Source: AC-37 sp036389295 (GTDB taxonomy: Bacteria; Actinomycetota; Thermoleophilia; Solirubrobacterales; Thermoleophilaceae). Taken from it: DNA of 64,000 bases. The stretch spans positions 124,001-188,000 of the forward strand of contig DASVQB010000060.1 in assembly GCA_036389295.1 (NCBI GenBank). The letters are read 5' to 3'. How positions within the stretch are numbered: the stretch's first letter is position 1; each line of letters opens with the position of its first letter. The position numbers were made by a program, and so were the translations under genes. Under the pieces are notes generated by a model that saw only the letters and a program-made list of their open reading frames with translations, was not told the origin of the DNA and did not search any database. Positions 32,764 to 40,598 of this stretch are shown piece by piece.

Positions 32764-33192
32764 CTACCCGTCGAGCCCGGGGGCCCGGATCTCCGGCGAG
32801 ACCTGCCGCCGCGCCCGCGCGGAGCCGGGAACGTCGACCGCGGGCCTTCCGGTCTCCACCGACACGATCCGGTGCGACCCGTCGACGAGCGGCGTGCCGT
32901 CGAGCGGGCCGTGGAACGAGCCGGCGCCGCGGTGCGCCCGGGCGCGCCGCAGGAACACCTCCGCGGCGACCAGGTCGCGGACCGCGTCGCACGCGGCCGC
33001 GTAGCCGGGGAAGTCGCCCTCGTAGTCGGCGGGCTCCGGCCGGCCGCCGGATGCCTCCAGCTCGGAGGCCAGGTGGCGGTTGTAGTCGGCGTAGCGGTCG
33101 CCGACCTCGGCGATCAGTGCGGCCATCCGGCCCGCGCGCTGGAGCTCTCCGGCGCGTCCGGGGAACGTGAACTTTCCGAGGTTGAGGTCCAT
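32764..33192 (-). CDS. Hypothetical 142-residue protein, third gene of the Tat/GH-like operon
   Basis: ATG 33192 lies 2 nt after the natural TGA of glycoside-hydrolase-like paralog A (33195-33197), so translation is coupled in the unshifted gene. The protein begins MDLNLGKFTFPGRAGELQRA, has a helical middle and a Pro/Arg-rich C-terminus. No signal peptide or recognised domain. Because paralog A is frameshifted about 195 nt upstream, a ribosome reading it now runs straight into this ORF, giving one 587-codon frame. Paralog B has no such downstream partner. Confidence 0.65.
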   Translation of the reverse strand: MDLNLGKFTFPGRAGELQRAGRMAALIAEVGDRYADYNRHLASELEASGGRPEPADYEGDFPGYAAACDAVRDLVAAEVFLRRARAHRGAGSFHGPLDGTPLVDGSHRIVSVETGRPAVDVPGSARARRQVSPEIRAPGLDG

Positions 33193-33194
33193 GA

Positions 33195-34527
33195 TCAGGG
33201 TGGGTGGTAGGTGGGATCGGTGGCGAGCGGGGGCATGTGCTGCTGCCAGCTGTCCTCGATCTGGTACTTGCGGCCGAGCGTCACGCCGTCCGCGCCGCTC
33301 GTCGCGTCCCGCATGCCCCACCTGATCGAGGGCAGGATGTCGATCGTCGAGTAGAGCGTCCAGATCGGGATGTACTGCCGCCCCGACCATGTTCGCGTAG
33401 TTCATGCGGCAGAGCGCGTCCTGGTCCTGGTCCGCCGCGGTGATCTCGGCGTTGGTCGGCTGGTTGATGAGGTGCTTGTCGTAGCCGCCCTCGGTGAGCC
33501 ACACCTTCCCGTCGACGGTGGTGCCCTTCCAGCTGCTCCTGACCAGGCGGTCGTGGACGATCGCGACGCGGGAGTCGAACGTGACCCCCTCGGCGTTCTT
33601 CAGGTTCTGCCACTGCCGGATGTCGTAGTAGTTGTGGTGCGACCACCCGAACGCGACGCGCGGCTTCCAGTTCTCCAGCAGGTCCAGGACGTTCCTCGTG
33701 AAGGTGTCGAAGTCCGTGTAGCGGTTCGGGTCGGGCGGCTGCGGGGCGCTCGGCGTGTAGCGGTCCGCCGTGGCCGGCGCGAGCAGGCCCTGGAGCGTCG
33801 CCGCCCAGCCCCAGAAGTAGGCGAGCGACTCGGCCGTCTTCATCATGTCGGCGACCTTGCAGAACATGTACTGGCTGTTGCTCACCGCCTGGGGCCACAT
33901 CTCCTGGTTCGGCTCGTTGACGATCTCGAGCAGGTTGATCCGGGCGCCCGAGGGGTTGCCGTAGTACGCGTTCGAGGTCTCGGTCGAGCCGGGCAGGTGG
34001 GGCCCGGTCGGGTTGACCGGAACGCCGGCCTTGTAGCGGCACAGCAGGTGGCTGATGAACATCGCCCACGGCCCGGAGCCCGAGACGTCGTCGGGCACGC
34101 GGCTGCGCATGTCGCGGTTCTCCGGGTCGGTGCCCTGGTAGCTCGACGCCCAGAGCGGGAAGTAGCGGTCCACCGTCAGGATCACGACGAGCCCGTCGTC
34201 GTTGATCGCCTTGATCATGCGGTCGAGGCGCTGGATCCGCGGCGAGGCGCTGAGGTTCGGGCCATCGCGGCGGTTGAGCCAGTCCCACGACTCCCAGATG
34301 TCCTGGGGCTGGTGGCCCTTCTGGGCGACGAAGTCCTGCTGGAGCGCGTACCAGTCGACCCAGATCTTCACCCACGGGCCCGCGTTCCTGCAGATCTCGC
34401 TGTTGAACGCGCGCCCGCCGGTCGTGACGAGGCGGTAGTCGCTGTGGTGCAGGTGCTTCCGGGTCGGGTCGGTGTCCGGGACGTAGAGCTGGCCCGGGCC
34501 GAGGCCGGTCGTCTGGATCGGCGCCAC
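33195..34527 (-). pseudogene. Glycoside-hydrolase-like paralog A, disrupted by a frameshift near 33387
   Basis: Residues 1-380 from GTG 34527 align with paralog B throughout (LLEIVNEPN, VWLTEGGYDKH, FGWSHHNYYDIRQWQ). After CRMNYANM the frame is lost; the matching sequence resumes in another frame as GRQYIPIWTLYSTIDILPS, then SWQQHMPPLATDPTYHPP, and stops at TGA 33195-33197. Restoring two bases (ATGTGG instead of ATGG at about 33387-33390) gives an alignment to paralog B without other change and a 444-residue protein. It may be a true 2-nt deletion or a sequencing error. Translated as is, it fuses to the downstream 142-residue ORF. The start follows the Tat gene stop by 1 nt. Confidence 0.75.
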
Positions 34528-34528
34528 G

Positions 34529-35038
34529 TCAGGTCACCGCCAGCTCTGGGTCGGCGCGGCCGTCGTGGCCGAGCGCGGAGAGGCCCAGCCCCAGCGCGTG
34601 CCGGGTCAGCAGGCTGCGCGGCGCGCGCGACTCGCTTCCCAGCGCGCCGTGGTCGGCGAGGCCGGCGCGCAGCCGCTGGAGCCGCGCGTGCGGGTCGAGG
34701 GCGGCGAACGAGCCGGGCCGGCTCCGGCCGCCGGAGAAGTCGAGCGTGTCGAGCAGGAACGCGAGGTCGGCCTGCGCGGCCGCCGTCTGCGCGGGGTAGA
34801 ACGTCGACGCGAAGCCGTCGGCGACGTCGCGCGCGCTCCGCCCGCCGAGGTCGAGCCCGGGCCGCAGCGCGAGGCTCTCGAGCAGCGCCTCGTAGGTCCG
34901 GCGCCGCGCGGCGTCGAGCGTCCCCGCCGCGGCGAGCGCCTCGGCGAGCGGCCCGAGCGAGCCGAGCGAGGCGGCGCCCGCCGCCGCGGTGAGGCTGCCG
35001 GTTCGCAGCATGAAGCTGCGACGGTTGAGTCGCTGCAT
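34529..35038 (-). CDS. Twin-arginine (Tat) signal protein, gluconate-dehydrogenase subunit-3-like
   Basis: The product is 169 residues from ATG 35038 (AGGGGAAGG upstream). A clear Tat signal is present: NRRSFMLRTGSLTAAAGAAS with cleavage likely near residue 36. The mature part is helical, with YEALLESLALRPG and LDTLDFSGGRSRPGSFAAL, resembling the small Tat-borne subunit (subunit 3) of gluconate 2-dehydrogenase-type enzymes. Those small subunits carry a signal-less partner across the membrane. Here the next gene, 1 nt downstream, is the signal-less GH-like protein, which suggests a similar co-export role (inference). Confidence 0.75.
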   Translation of the reverse strand: MQRLNRRSFMLRTGSLTAAAGAASLGSLGPLAEALAAAGTLDAARRRTYEALLESLALRPGLDLGGRSARDVADGFASTFYPAQTAAAQADLAFLLDTLDFSGGRSRPGSFAALDPHARLQRLRAGLADHGALGSESRAPRSLLTRHALGLGLSALGHDGRADPELAVT

Positions 35039-35157
35039 CGGCCTGCCTTCCCCTCGATTCGCGCCGCTCAGGCCAGTTGGCGGCGCCTGCAACCAACCTG
35101 CCACAGCACCGCCGTGCTGTCAACGGACGTTTCCGGCCAATCGCGACGCGGCGGGCG

Positions 35158-36828
35158 CTAGCCCGACATGCCCGGCGCGATCGGCACCTCGACGAGGCGC
35201 GGGCCGTCCGCGGCGACGCCCTCCGCGAGGGCGTCGCGAAGGGAGTCGGCGTCCTCGACGCGGCTCGCCTCCATGCCGTAGGCGCGGGCGATCGCCACGC
35301 AGTCGAGGCCGGGCAGGTCGAGGCCGGGGACGCCGGTGACCTGCTCGAGGTCGGAGAACCACTTGAGGATCGCGTACTCGTCGTTGCGCAGCACGAGGAT
35401 GGTCAGCGGGACGTCGTACGCGACCGCCGTCCAGAGCGCGGTGACCGTGTACTGGACGGAGCCCTCGCCGAGGACGGCCACCACGCGGCGGTCCGGCGCG
35501 CCGATCTGAGCGCCCACCGCGGCCGACAGGCCGAACCCGAGCCCGCCGCCGGCGCCGAACAGGAACGAGCCCGGCCGCGAGGTGCGGATCCGCTGGCGGA
35601 ACGACAGCGCGTTGGACGGCGACTCGTTGACCACGATCTCCTCGCCGGTCAGCACGCCGGCGAGCACGTCGAACGCCGACCCGGCGGCCATCGGGTCGGA
35701 GTCCGGCGGCGGCTCGGCGGCCGGTCGCGGGTCGGGCGGACGGCGGTCGGACTCCGGCACCAGCTCGGCGAGCGCCTCGAGGAAAGCGCCGGGGTCGCCC
35801 ACCGCCGCGTTGCCCACCTGCGCGCGGGCGGCCTCGTCGGGGTCGCTCGTCACGTGCCACAGCTCGGCGCCCTCGGGGGCGAGCGCGCCGGGGATGTTCG
35901 GGTAGTACTTGAACACCGGCGCGCCCACGACCAGCACGAGGTCGCTGCCCTCGAGCATCGTCGCGAGCGGGCCCATCGCCGGCGGCAGGGCGCCCTGGAA
36001 CTGCGGGTGGTCCTCCGGGAAGCCGGCGCGGCCCTCGACCGCGGCGGCCCAGACGGGCAGCCGCTGCCGCTCGGCCACCCGCACGGCCGCGTCCCAGCCG
36101 CCGCAGGCGTCCACGTCGGCCCCGATCACGAGCACGGGCCGCTCGGCCGCGGCCAGCCGCCGCGCGACCTCGGCGGTGAACGCGGCGTCCGGCGCGGCGC
36201 GGCCGGTCACGGTGCGGGTGGCGAGCTCGTCGGAGTAGACCTGCGGCTCGGCGTCCCAGTCGTCCATCGGCAGCGACAGGAACACCGGCCCGCGCGGGTG
36301 CAGCGACGCGAGGTGGCAGGCGCGCGCGACCGCCATCGGCACGTCCTCGGCGCGGGCGGGCTCGTAGCTCCACTTCACCGCGGGGCGCGGGAGGTTGGTC
36401 GCGTCGCGGTTCGTGAGGAGCGCGTCGAGGGCCATCATCGAGCGCATCTGCTGGCCGGCGGTGACGACCATCGGCGCGCGGTTCTCGCGGGCGTTCACGA
36501 TGCTGCCCATCGCGTGGCCCACGCCCGGCGTGGTGTGGAGGTTCACGAACGCCGGCCGGCCGGTGACCTGCGCCCAGCCGTCGGCCATCCCCACCGCGAC
36601 CGCCTCCTGGAGCGCGAGGACGTAGGTGAAGTCGTCCGGGAAGTCGGCGAGGAACGGCAGCTCGGTCGAGCCGGGGTTGCCGAACATCGTCGTGATTCCG
36701 CGCGCGCGCAGCAGCTCGTAGGTGGCCTCGCGGACCGTGCCGGCCTCGCTCGGCGCCGCCCCGTCGCCGTCGGCCTGCTGGCGCCGCAGGTCGATCGCCT
36801 GCCGGGCAAGGTCGGTCATCTCAGCCAT
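35158..36828 (-). CDS. mdlC: Benzoylformate decarboxylase-like ThDP enzyme
   Basis: The product is 556 residues. The family start TMFGNPGSTELPFLADFPDDF and NLHTTPGVGHAMG (the active-site His region of benzoylformate decarboxylase) are clear; the cofactor glutamate lies in ALQEAVAVGMADG. The ThDP/Mg motif reads GEGSVQYTVTALW then LRNDEYAIL, with Glu in place of the usual metal-binding Asp of GDG. It would decarboxylate benzoylformate or related 2-keto acids in aromatic (mandelate) catabolism. No other mandelate genes are nearby. Start ATG 36828 has a Shine-Dalgarno GAGGGGG. Confidence 0.85.
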   Translation of the reverse strand: MAEMTDLARQAIDLRRQQADGDGAAPSEAGTVREATYELLRARGITTMFGNPGSTELPFLADFPDDFTYVLALQEAVAVGMADGWAQVTGRPAFVNLHTTPGVGHAMGSIVNARENRAPMVVTAGQQMRSMMALDALLTNRDATNLPRPAVKWSYEPARAEDVPMAVARACHLASLHPRGPVFLSLPMDDWDAEPQVYSDELATRTVTGRAAPDAAFTAEVARRLAAAERPVLVIGADVDACGGWDAAVRVAERQRLPVWAAAVEGRAGFPEDHPQFQGALPPAMGPLATMLEGSDLVLVVGAPVFKYYPNIPGALAPEGAELWHVTSDPDEAARAQVGNAAVGDPGAFLEALAELVPESDRRPPDPRPAAEPPPDSDPMAAGSAFDVLAGVLTGEEIVVNESPSNALSFRQRIRTSRPGSFLFGAGGGLGFGLSAAVGAQIGAPDRRVVAVLGEGSVQYTVTALWTAVAYDVPLTILVLRNDEYAILKWFSDLEQVTGVPGLDLPGLDCVAIARAYGMEASRVEDADSLRDALAEGVAADGPRLVEVPIAPGMSG

Positions 36829-36872
36829 CCACGATCCCCCTCACGATCCACGGGCACGAGGCGCGAAGCGTC

Positions 36873-37082
36873 TCACGTCGAGACCTCGCGGGCGATCCTC
36901 AGCGAATCGTCCAGCGGCCGGCCGGCCCGCGCGCTCAGCCAGCACGCGGCGGGCGCCGCGATCCGCTCCGACGCGTGCGCGGCCACCCCCGCCAGCGCGA
37001 GGATGGCGTCGAGCTCGTCCGGAGTCGGGGGATCGAGGTCGAGCCGGTCGGCGTAGGCCGCGAGCCACTGCTGCGCGTTCAC
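36873..37082 (-). CDS. DUF6457-type small protein
   Basis: The product is 69 residues from GTG 37082, overlapping the TGA of the acyltransferase gene (GTGA). NAQQWLAAYADRLDLDPPTP and EDLDAILALAGVAAHASER-like sequence with a conserved SERIAAPAACWLSARAGRP match the DUF6457 family, often seen in actinobacteria near molybdopterin or other cofactor genes. Function unknown. Translational coupling makes it part of the hydrolase-acyltransferase operon. Confidence 0.8.
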   Translation of the reverse strand: MNAQQWLAAYADRLDLDPPTPDELDAILALAGVAAHASERIAAPAACWLSARAGRPLDDSLRIAREVST

Positions 37083-38605
37083 CGCGCCTCGCCGTTCGGC
37101 GAGCGGGCGGGCGCGACCGGCTCCGCCGCCGGCGCCTGCGCCTTCGCGGGCCCGGGTGGGCGCAGCTCCTCCAGCGCCTCGCCGAGCCAGTCGAGCAGCT
37201 TCGCCACGTCCGGCATCTGGTCGCGATCGGCGACGATCCCGAAGTCGAGCTGGCCGCAGTAGCTCATCACCGTGATGTTGAGCCCCATGCCGTCGGTGAT
37301 GACCGACACCGGGTAGTTCGCGTCGAGCCGGGCGCCCGCCATGTAGAGCGGGACCTGCGGCCCCGGGACGTTCGACACGACGAGGTTCCAGGTCGGCCGG
37401 CCGGCGCCGCTCGTCGACAGCCGGAAGGTCGCCCGCGCCGCGCGCGAGAAGACGGCCGGCGGGATGAAGTGGTTCGCGTCCTGGAGCAGCTCGGCCGGGA
37501 GCGCGCGGTGGCGCGCCTTCATGTCGCCCAGCGCGTCGTGCGTCCGCCGCAGCCGCACCACCGGGTTCGGCTCGTCCGTGAACAGCGGCGCGCTCATCAG
37601 CACGATCCGGTTGCCGTAGGTCCCGGTCTGCTCCTCGGTCCGCACCGAGACCGGGATCTGGGCCACGAGCGGCTGGCCCGGCAGCTCGTCGTGCTCGACC
37701 AGCCAGCGCCTCACGGCGCCCGCGACCATCGCGACGATCACGTCGTTGACGGTGTAGCCGTACTCGTTCTTCACGGCCTTCACGTCCTCGAGCGGCAGCC
37801 GCCCGAAGGCGAACCGCCGGTGCGGCGAGATCCGGCCGTTGAACGACGTCCGCGGCGGGCGCAGCCCGGTGCGCTGGACGTGCTCGCCCTCTCCGCGGAT
37901 CGTGCGCTGGAGCCGCCCGGTCAGCCGCGAGACCGTGCCCGCGCCGGGGATCTGGCTGAACGCGGTCTCGTCGAGGTTCGGCAGCGTGGACGGCAGGGCG
38001 CGCAGCACGCGCAGCGGGTAGCGCGGCACCCCGAGCACGCCGCGGGCGAGCATGCCGAGCTCGCCCGGCCCGTCGCCCTCGCCGGACGGGCCGTCGTCGG
38101 GCGGCGACGGCAGCTGGCGGCCCTCCGGGCTCAGGTCGAGCAGCACGCCCATGATCTCCGCCCCCGACATCCCGTCGATCAGCGCGTGGTGGATCTTCGT
38201 GAGCACCGCCACGCCGCCGGACTCGAGCCCGTGGATCAGGTACAGCTCCCACAGCGGCCGCGCGCGGTCGAGCGGGCGCGCCACGATCCGCGCGACCTGC
38301 TCGGCGAGCTTGTCGTCGCCGCCCGGCGCCGCGAGCGCCAGCTCGCGCACGTGGAAGTCGAGGTCGAAGTGGTGGTCGTCGACCCAGTACGGGTAGTCGA
38401 GCCCGAACGGCACCTCGGCGAGCCGCCAGCGCAGCGGCGGCAGCAGCGGCAGCCGCTCGCCCATGAGCCGGCACATGTCGGCCAGCTCGAGCCTCCCGCC
38501 CGGGGCGGTCGAGGGGTCGAGGATCGCCAGGCCCCCGACGTGGCCGGTCTGGCGCGGCGACTCGAGCGCGAGGAACTGGGAGTCGAGGCTCGTGAGCTGC
38601 CGCAC
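37079..38605 (-). CDS. Wax ester synthase/diacylglycerol acyltransferase (WS/DGAT), second copy
   Basis: The product is 508 residues from GTG 38605 (GGGAGGG upstream). It has the SLDSQFLALESPRQTGHVGG start, catalytic HHALIDG in KIHHALIDGMSG (about residues 147-153), FNGRISPHRRFAFG and NLVVSNVPGPQVPLYMAGARL. Compared with the copy at 7984 it has a longer middle (PSPPDDGPSGEGDGPGELG) and ends in an Ala/Pro-rich tail. It makes wax esters or triacylglycerol from acyl-CoA. Operon order is alpha/beta hydrolase, this gene, DUF6457, with 13 nt and a GTGA overlap between them. Confidence 0.9.
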   Translation of the reverse strand: MRQLTSLDSQFLALESPRQTGHVGGLAILDPSTAPGGRLELADMCRLMGERLPLLPPLRWRLAEVPFGLDYPYWVDDHHFDLDFHVRELALAAPGGDDKLAEQVARIVARPLDRARPLWELYLIHGLESGGVAVLTKIHHALIDGMSGAEIMGVLLDLSPEGRQLPSPPDDGPSGEGDGPGELGMLARGVLGVPRYPLRVLRALPSTLPNLDETAFSQIPGAGTVSRLTGRLQRTIRGEGEHVQRTGLRPPRTSFNGRISPHRRFAFGRLPLEDVKAVKNEYGYTVNDVIVAMVAGAVRRWLVEHDELPGQPLVAQIPVSVRTEEQTGTYGNRIVLMSAPLFTDEPNPVVRLRRTHDALGDMKARHRALPAELLQDANHFIPPAVFSRAARATFRLSTSGAGRPTWNLVVSNVPGPQVPLYMAGARLDANYPVSVITDGMGLNITVMSYCGQLDFGIVADRDQMPDVAKLLDWLGEALEELRPPGPAKAQAPAAEPVAPARSPNGEAR

Positions 38606-38618
38606 GCCCGCCCTCCCG

Positions 38619-39536
38619 TCAGCCGGCCGCGGCCGCGGTCGCCGGTACGGCCGACGGGTCCTCCGCCCGCCGCGCGTTGTCGACGATGCCGTCGACGATC
38701 CGCGGCCAGGCGCCCCGCGGGAGGTCGTGGCCCATGCCCTCGATCGTCATCAGCCGGGCGCCCGGGATCGCGCGGGCGGTGGCGCGGCCGCCGGACGGCC
38801 GGATCAGCCGGTCCTTCGTGCCGTGGATCACCAGGGTCGGCGCCTGGATCCGCCTGAGGTCGGCGGTCCGGTTGCCGGACGCGACGATCGCGGCGAGCTG
38901 GCGCCCGGTCCCGGCGGCGCTCACGCCGCGGTCGTGGCTGCGCCCCGCGAGCTCCCGCAGCGCCTCCAGGTCGCGCTCGAAGCCCGGCGACCCGATCGCG
39001 TCGAACACCCGCGCCACGCTGTCGACGTAGCCCTGGCGGTCCGCCGGCGGGCGGCGCAGCAGGATCGGGTACACGGCCATGGCGGGCTGCCCGACCAGGC
39101 GGCTGCCGGTGGTCGACATGATCGACGTGAGCGAGGCGACGCGCTCGGGGCGGTCGGCCGCCATCGCCTGCGCGATCATCCCGCCCATCGAGGCGCCGAC
39201 CACGTGGGCGCGCTCGACGCCGAGGCGGTCCAGCAGGCCGACGCCGTCGCCCGCCATGTCGCGGAGCGTGTAGGCGAGCTGCCTCGGGCGCCGCCTCAGC
39301 AGCTCGACCGGCCCCGGCGGGCGTACGCCGTCGAACCGGGTGGAGCGGCCCACGTCGCGGTTGTCGTAGCGCACGACGTGGAAGCCGCGGCCGGCGACCT
39401 CGCGGCAGAAGTCCTCGTGCCAGGCGATCATCTGCGTGCCGAGCCCCATGACCAGCAGGACCGTGGGGCGGTCGGGCTCGCCGAACGTCTCGTAGCAGAG
39501 CTCGACGTCGCCGACCGTGCAGAGCTGCTCGCTCAC
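38619..39536 (-). CDS. Alpha/beta hydrolase
   Basis: The product is 305 residues from GTG 39536. The nucleophile elbow is GASMGG (about residue 115), preceded by LLVMGLGTQMIAWHEDF and YDNRDVGRST. A late Asp (HGTKDRLIRP) and His (IEGMGHDLPRG) complete the triad. It resembles esterases and carboxyl-ester lipases of the epoxide-hydrolase/lipase-like group. Operon position before a WS/DGAT gene suggests lipid turnover. The start overlaps the TGA of an 11-codon upstream ORF. Confidence 0.88.
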   Translation of the reverse strand: MSEQLCTVGDVELCYETFGEPDRPTVLLVMGLGTQMIAWHEDFCREVAGRGFHVVRYDNRDVGRSTRFDGVRPPGPVELLRRRPRQLAYTLRDMAGDGVGLLDRLGVERAHVVGASMGGMIAQAMAADRPERVASLTSIMSTTGSRLVGQPAMAVYPILLRRPPADRQGYVDSVARVFDAIGSPGFERDLEALRELAGRSHDRGVSAAGTGRQLAAIVASGNRTADLRRIQAPTLVIHGTKDRLIRPSGGRATARAIPGARLMTIEGMGHDLPRGAWPRIVDGIVDNARRAEDPSAVPATAAAAG

Positions 39537-39568
39537 GCGGCCGGCTCCGCCCTGCCGAGGATCGCCAT
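39533..39568 (-). CDS. 11-residue leader ORF overlapping the hydrolase start
   Basis: ATG 39568 opens MAILGRAEPAA, ending at TGA 39535-39533, which overlaps the hydrolase GTG (GTGA). The ATG lies 8 nt after TAGGAT. The hydrolase frame has no start codon upstream. Architecture matches the 9-codon leader at 19232-19261. Peptide function, if any, is unknown. Confidence 0.5.
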   Translation of the reverse strand: MAILGRAEPAA

Positions 39569-39576
39569 GGCCGCAG

Positions 39577-39582
39577 ATCCTA
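39577..39582 (-). promoter_or_regulatory. -10 box TAGGAT for the leader ORF/hydrolase operon
   Basis: TAGGAT on the minus strand ends 8 nt before ATG 39568. Confidence 0.5.
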
Positions 39583-39639
39583 CGGTAGGGTGCGCCGTCT
39601 CATGCCGGCGGGCGAAGAGGCGCGGGGGAGCCGCTAGCG

Positions 39640-40584
39640 GTGCGCGCGATCCGGATCGAGGAGTTCGGCGGGCCGGAGGTGCTGAAGCCGGCCGAGCTGC
39701 CCGACCCCGAGCCGGGCGACGGCGGCGTCCTGCTGGACGTCAGCGCCGCGGGCGTCAACTACGCGGACACCCACCAGGCCGAGAACTCGTACCTCGCCGA
39801 GGCGACGCTGCCGCTGGTGCCCGGCGCGGAGGCCGTCGGCACCGCGCCGGACGGCCGGCGCGTGGTCGCGCTCCTGGCCGGCGGTTACGCGGAGAAGGCG
39901 GTCGCGTCGCCCGCCGCGATGTGGGAGGTGCCCGACGGCGTGTCCGACGGGCAGGCGCTGGCGCTCGTCCTCCAGGGCACGACGGCCTGGCACGTGCTGC
40001 GCACCTCGGCGGCGCTCCGCGAGGGCGAGACGGTCGTCGTCCACGCCGCCGCCGGCGGCGTCGGGACGCTCGCGGTGCAGCTCGCGAAGCGGTTCGGGGC
40101 GGGCCGCGTGATCGGCGTGGCGTCGAGCCCCGAGAAGCGCGAGCTCGCCGAGCGGCTCGGCGCGGACGCGACCGTCGACTCCGCGGCCGACGACCTCACC
40201 GCCGCCCTGCGCGAGGCGAACGGCGGGAGGCGGGTGGACGTGGTGCTCGAGATGGTCGGCGGGCGCACGTTCGAGCAGAGCTTCGAGGCGCTCGCGCCGT
40301 TCGGCCGGCTCGTGCACTACGGCCAGGCCGCGCGCGAGGGCGCGCCGGAGGTCGACCCCGGCCGGCTGATGGGGACGAGCCGGGGCGTGATCGGCTTCTG
40401 GCTCGCGCACATGATCCGCATGCCGCCGCTGATGACCGAGGCGATGACCGGCATGCTCGAGGCGGTGGTCGCCGGCGAGCTCGAGCCGGTCGTCGGCGCG
40501 ACCTACCCGCTCGACGAGGCGCGCCGCGCGCACGAGGACCTCCGCGGGCGCGGCACCACGGGCAAGCTCGTCCTCGTGCCCTGA
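39640..40584 (+). CDS. Quinone oxidoreductase-like MDR (zinc-free alcohol dehydrogenase family), copy 1
   Basis: The product is 314 residues. IRIEEFGGPEVLKPAELPDPEP, SAAGVNYADT, LQGTTAWHVLRT and the NADPH-binding VVHAAAGGVGTLAVQLAKRFG (split over residues 131-151) mark the QOR/zeta-crystallin branch of the medium-chain dehydrogenases. It lacks the zinc-binding cysteines. It would reduce quinones or enones with NADPH. GTG 39640 has a GGGGGAG upstream. A close paralog follows 14 nt downstream. Confidence 0.9.
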   Translation: MRAIRIEEFGGPEVLKPAELPDPEPGDGGVLLDVSAAGVNYADTHQAENSYLAEATLPLVPGAEAVGTAPDGRRVVALLAGGYAEKAVASPAAMWEVPDGVSDGQALALVLQGTTAWHVLRTSAALREGETVVVHAAAGGVGTLAVQLAKRFGAGRVIGVASSPEKRELAERLGADATVDSAADDLTAALREANGGRRVDVVLEMVGGRTFEQSFEALAPFGRLVHYGQAAREGAPEVDPGRLMGTSRGVIGFWLAHMIRMPPLMTEAMTGMLEAVVAGELEPVVGATYPLDEARRAHEDLRGRGTTGKLVLVP

Positions 40585-40598
40585 GGCGGTCCGGGGCC

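Noticed and set aside
36873..38474. 533-codon minus-strand frame over the acyltransferase
   Set aside because: Only its last 69 codons match a protein family (DUF6457); the rest is an out-of-frame shadow of the WS/DGAT gene.
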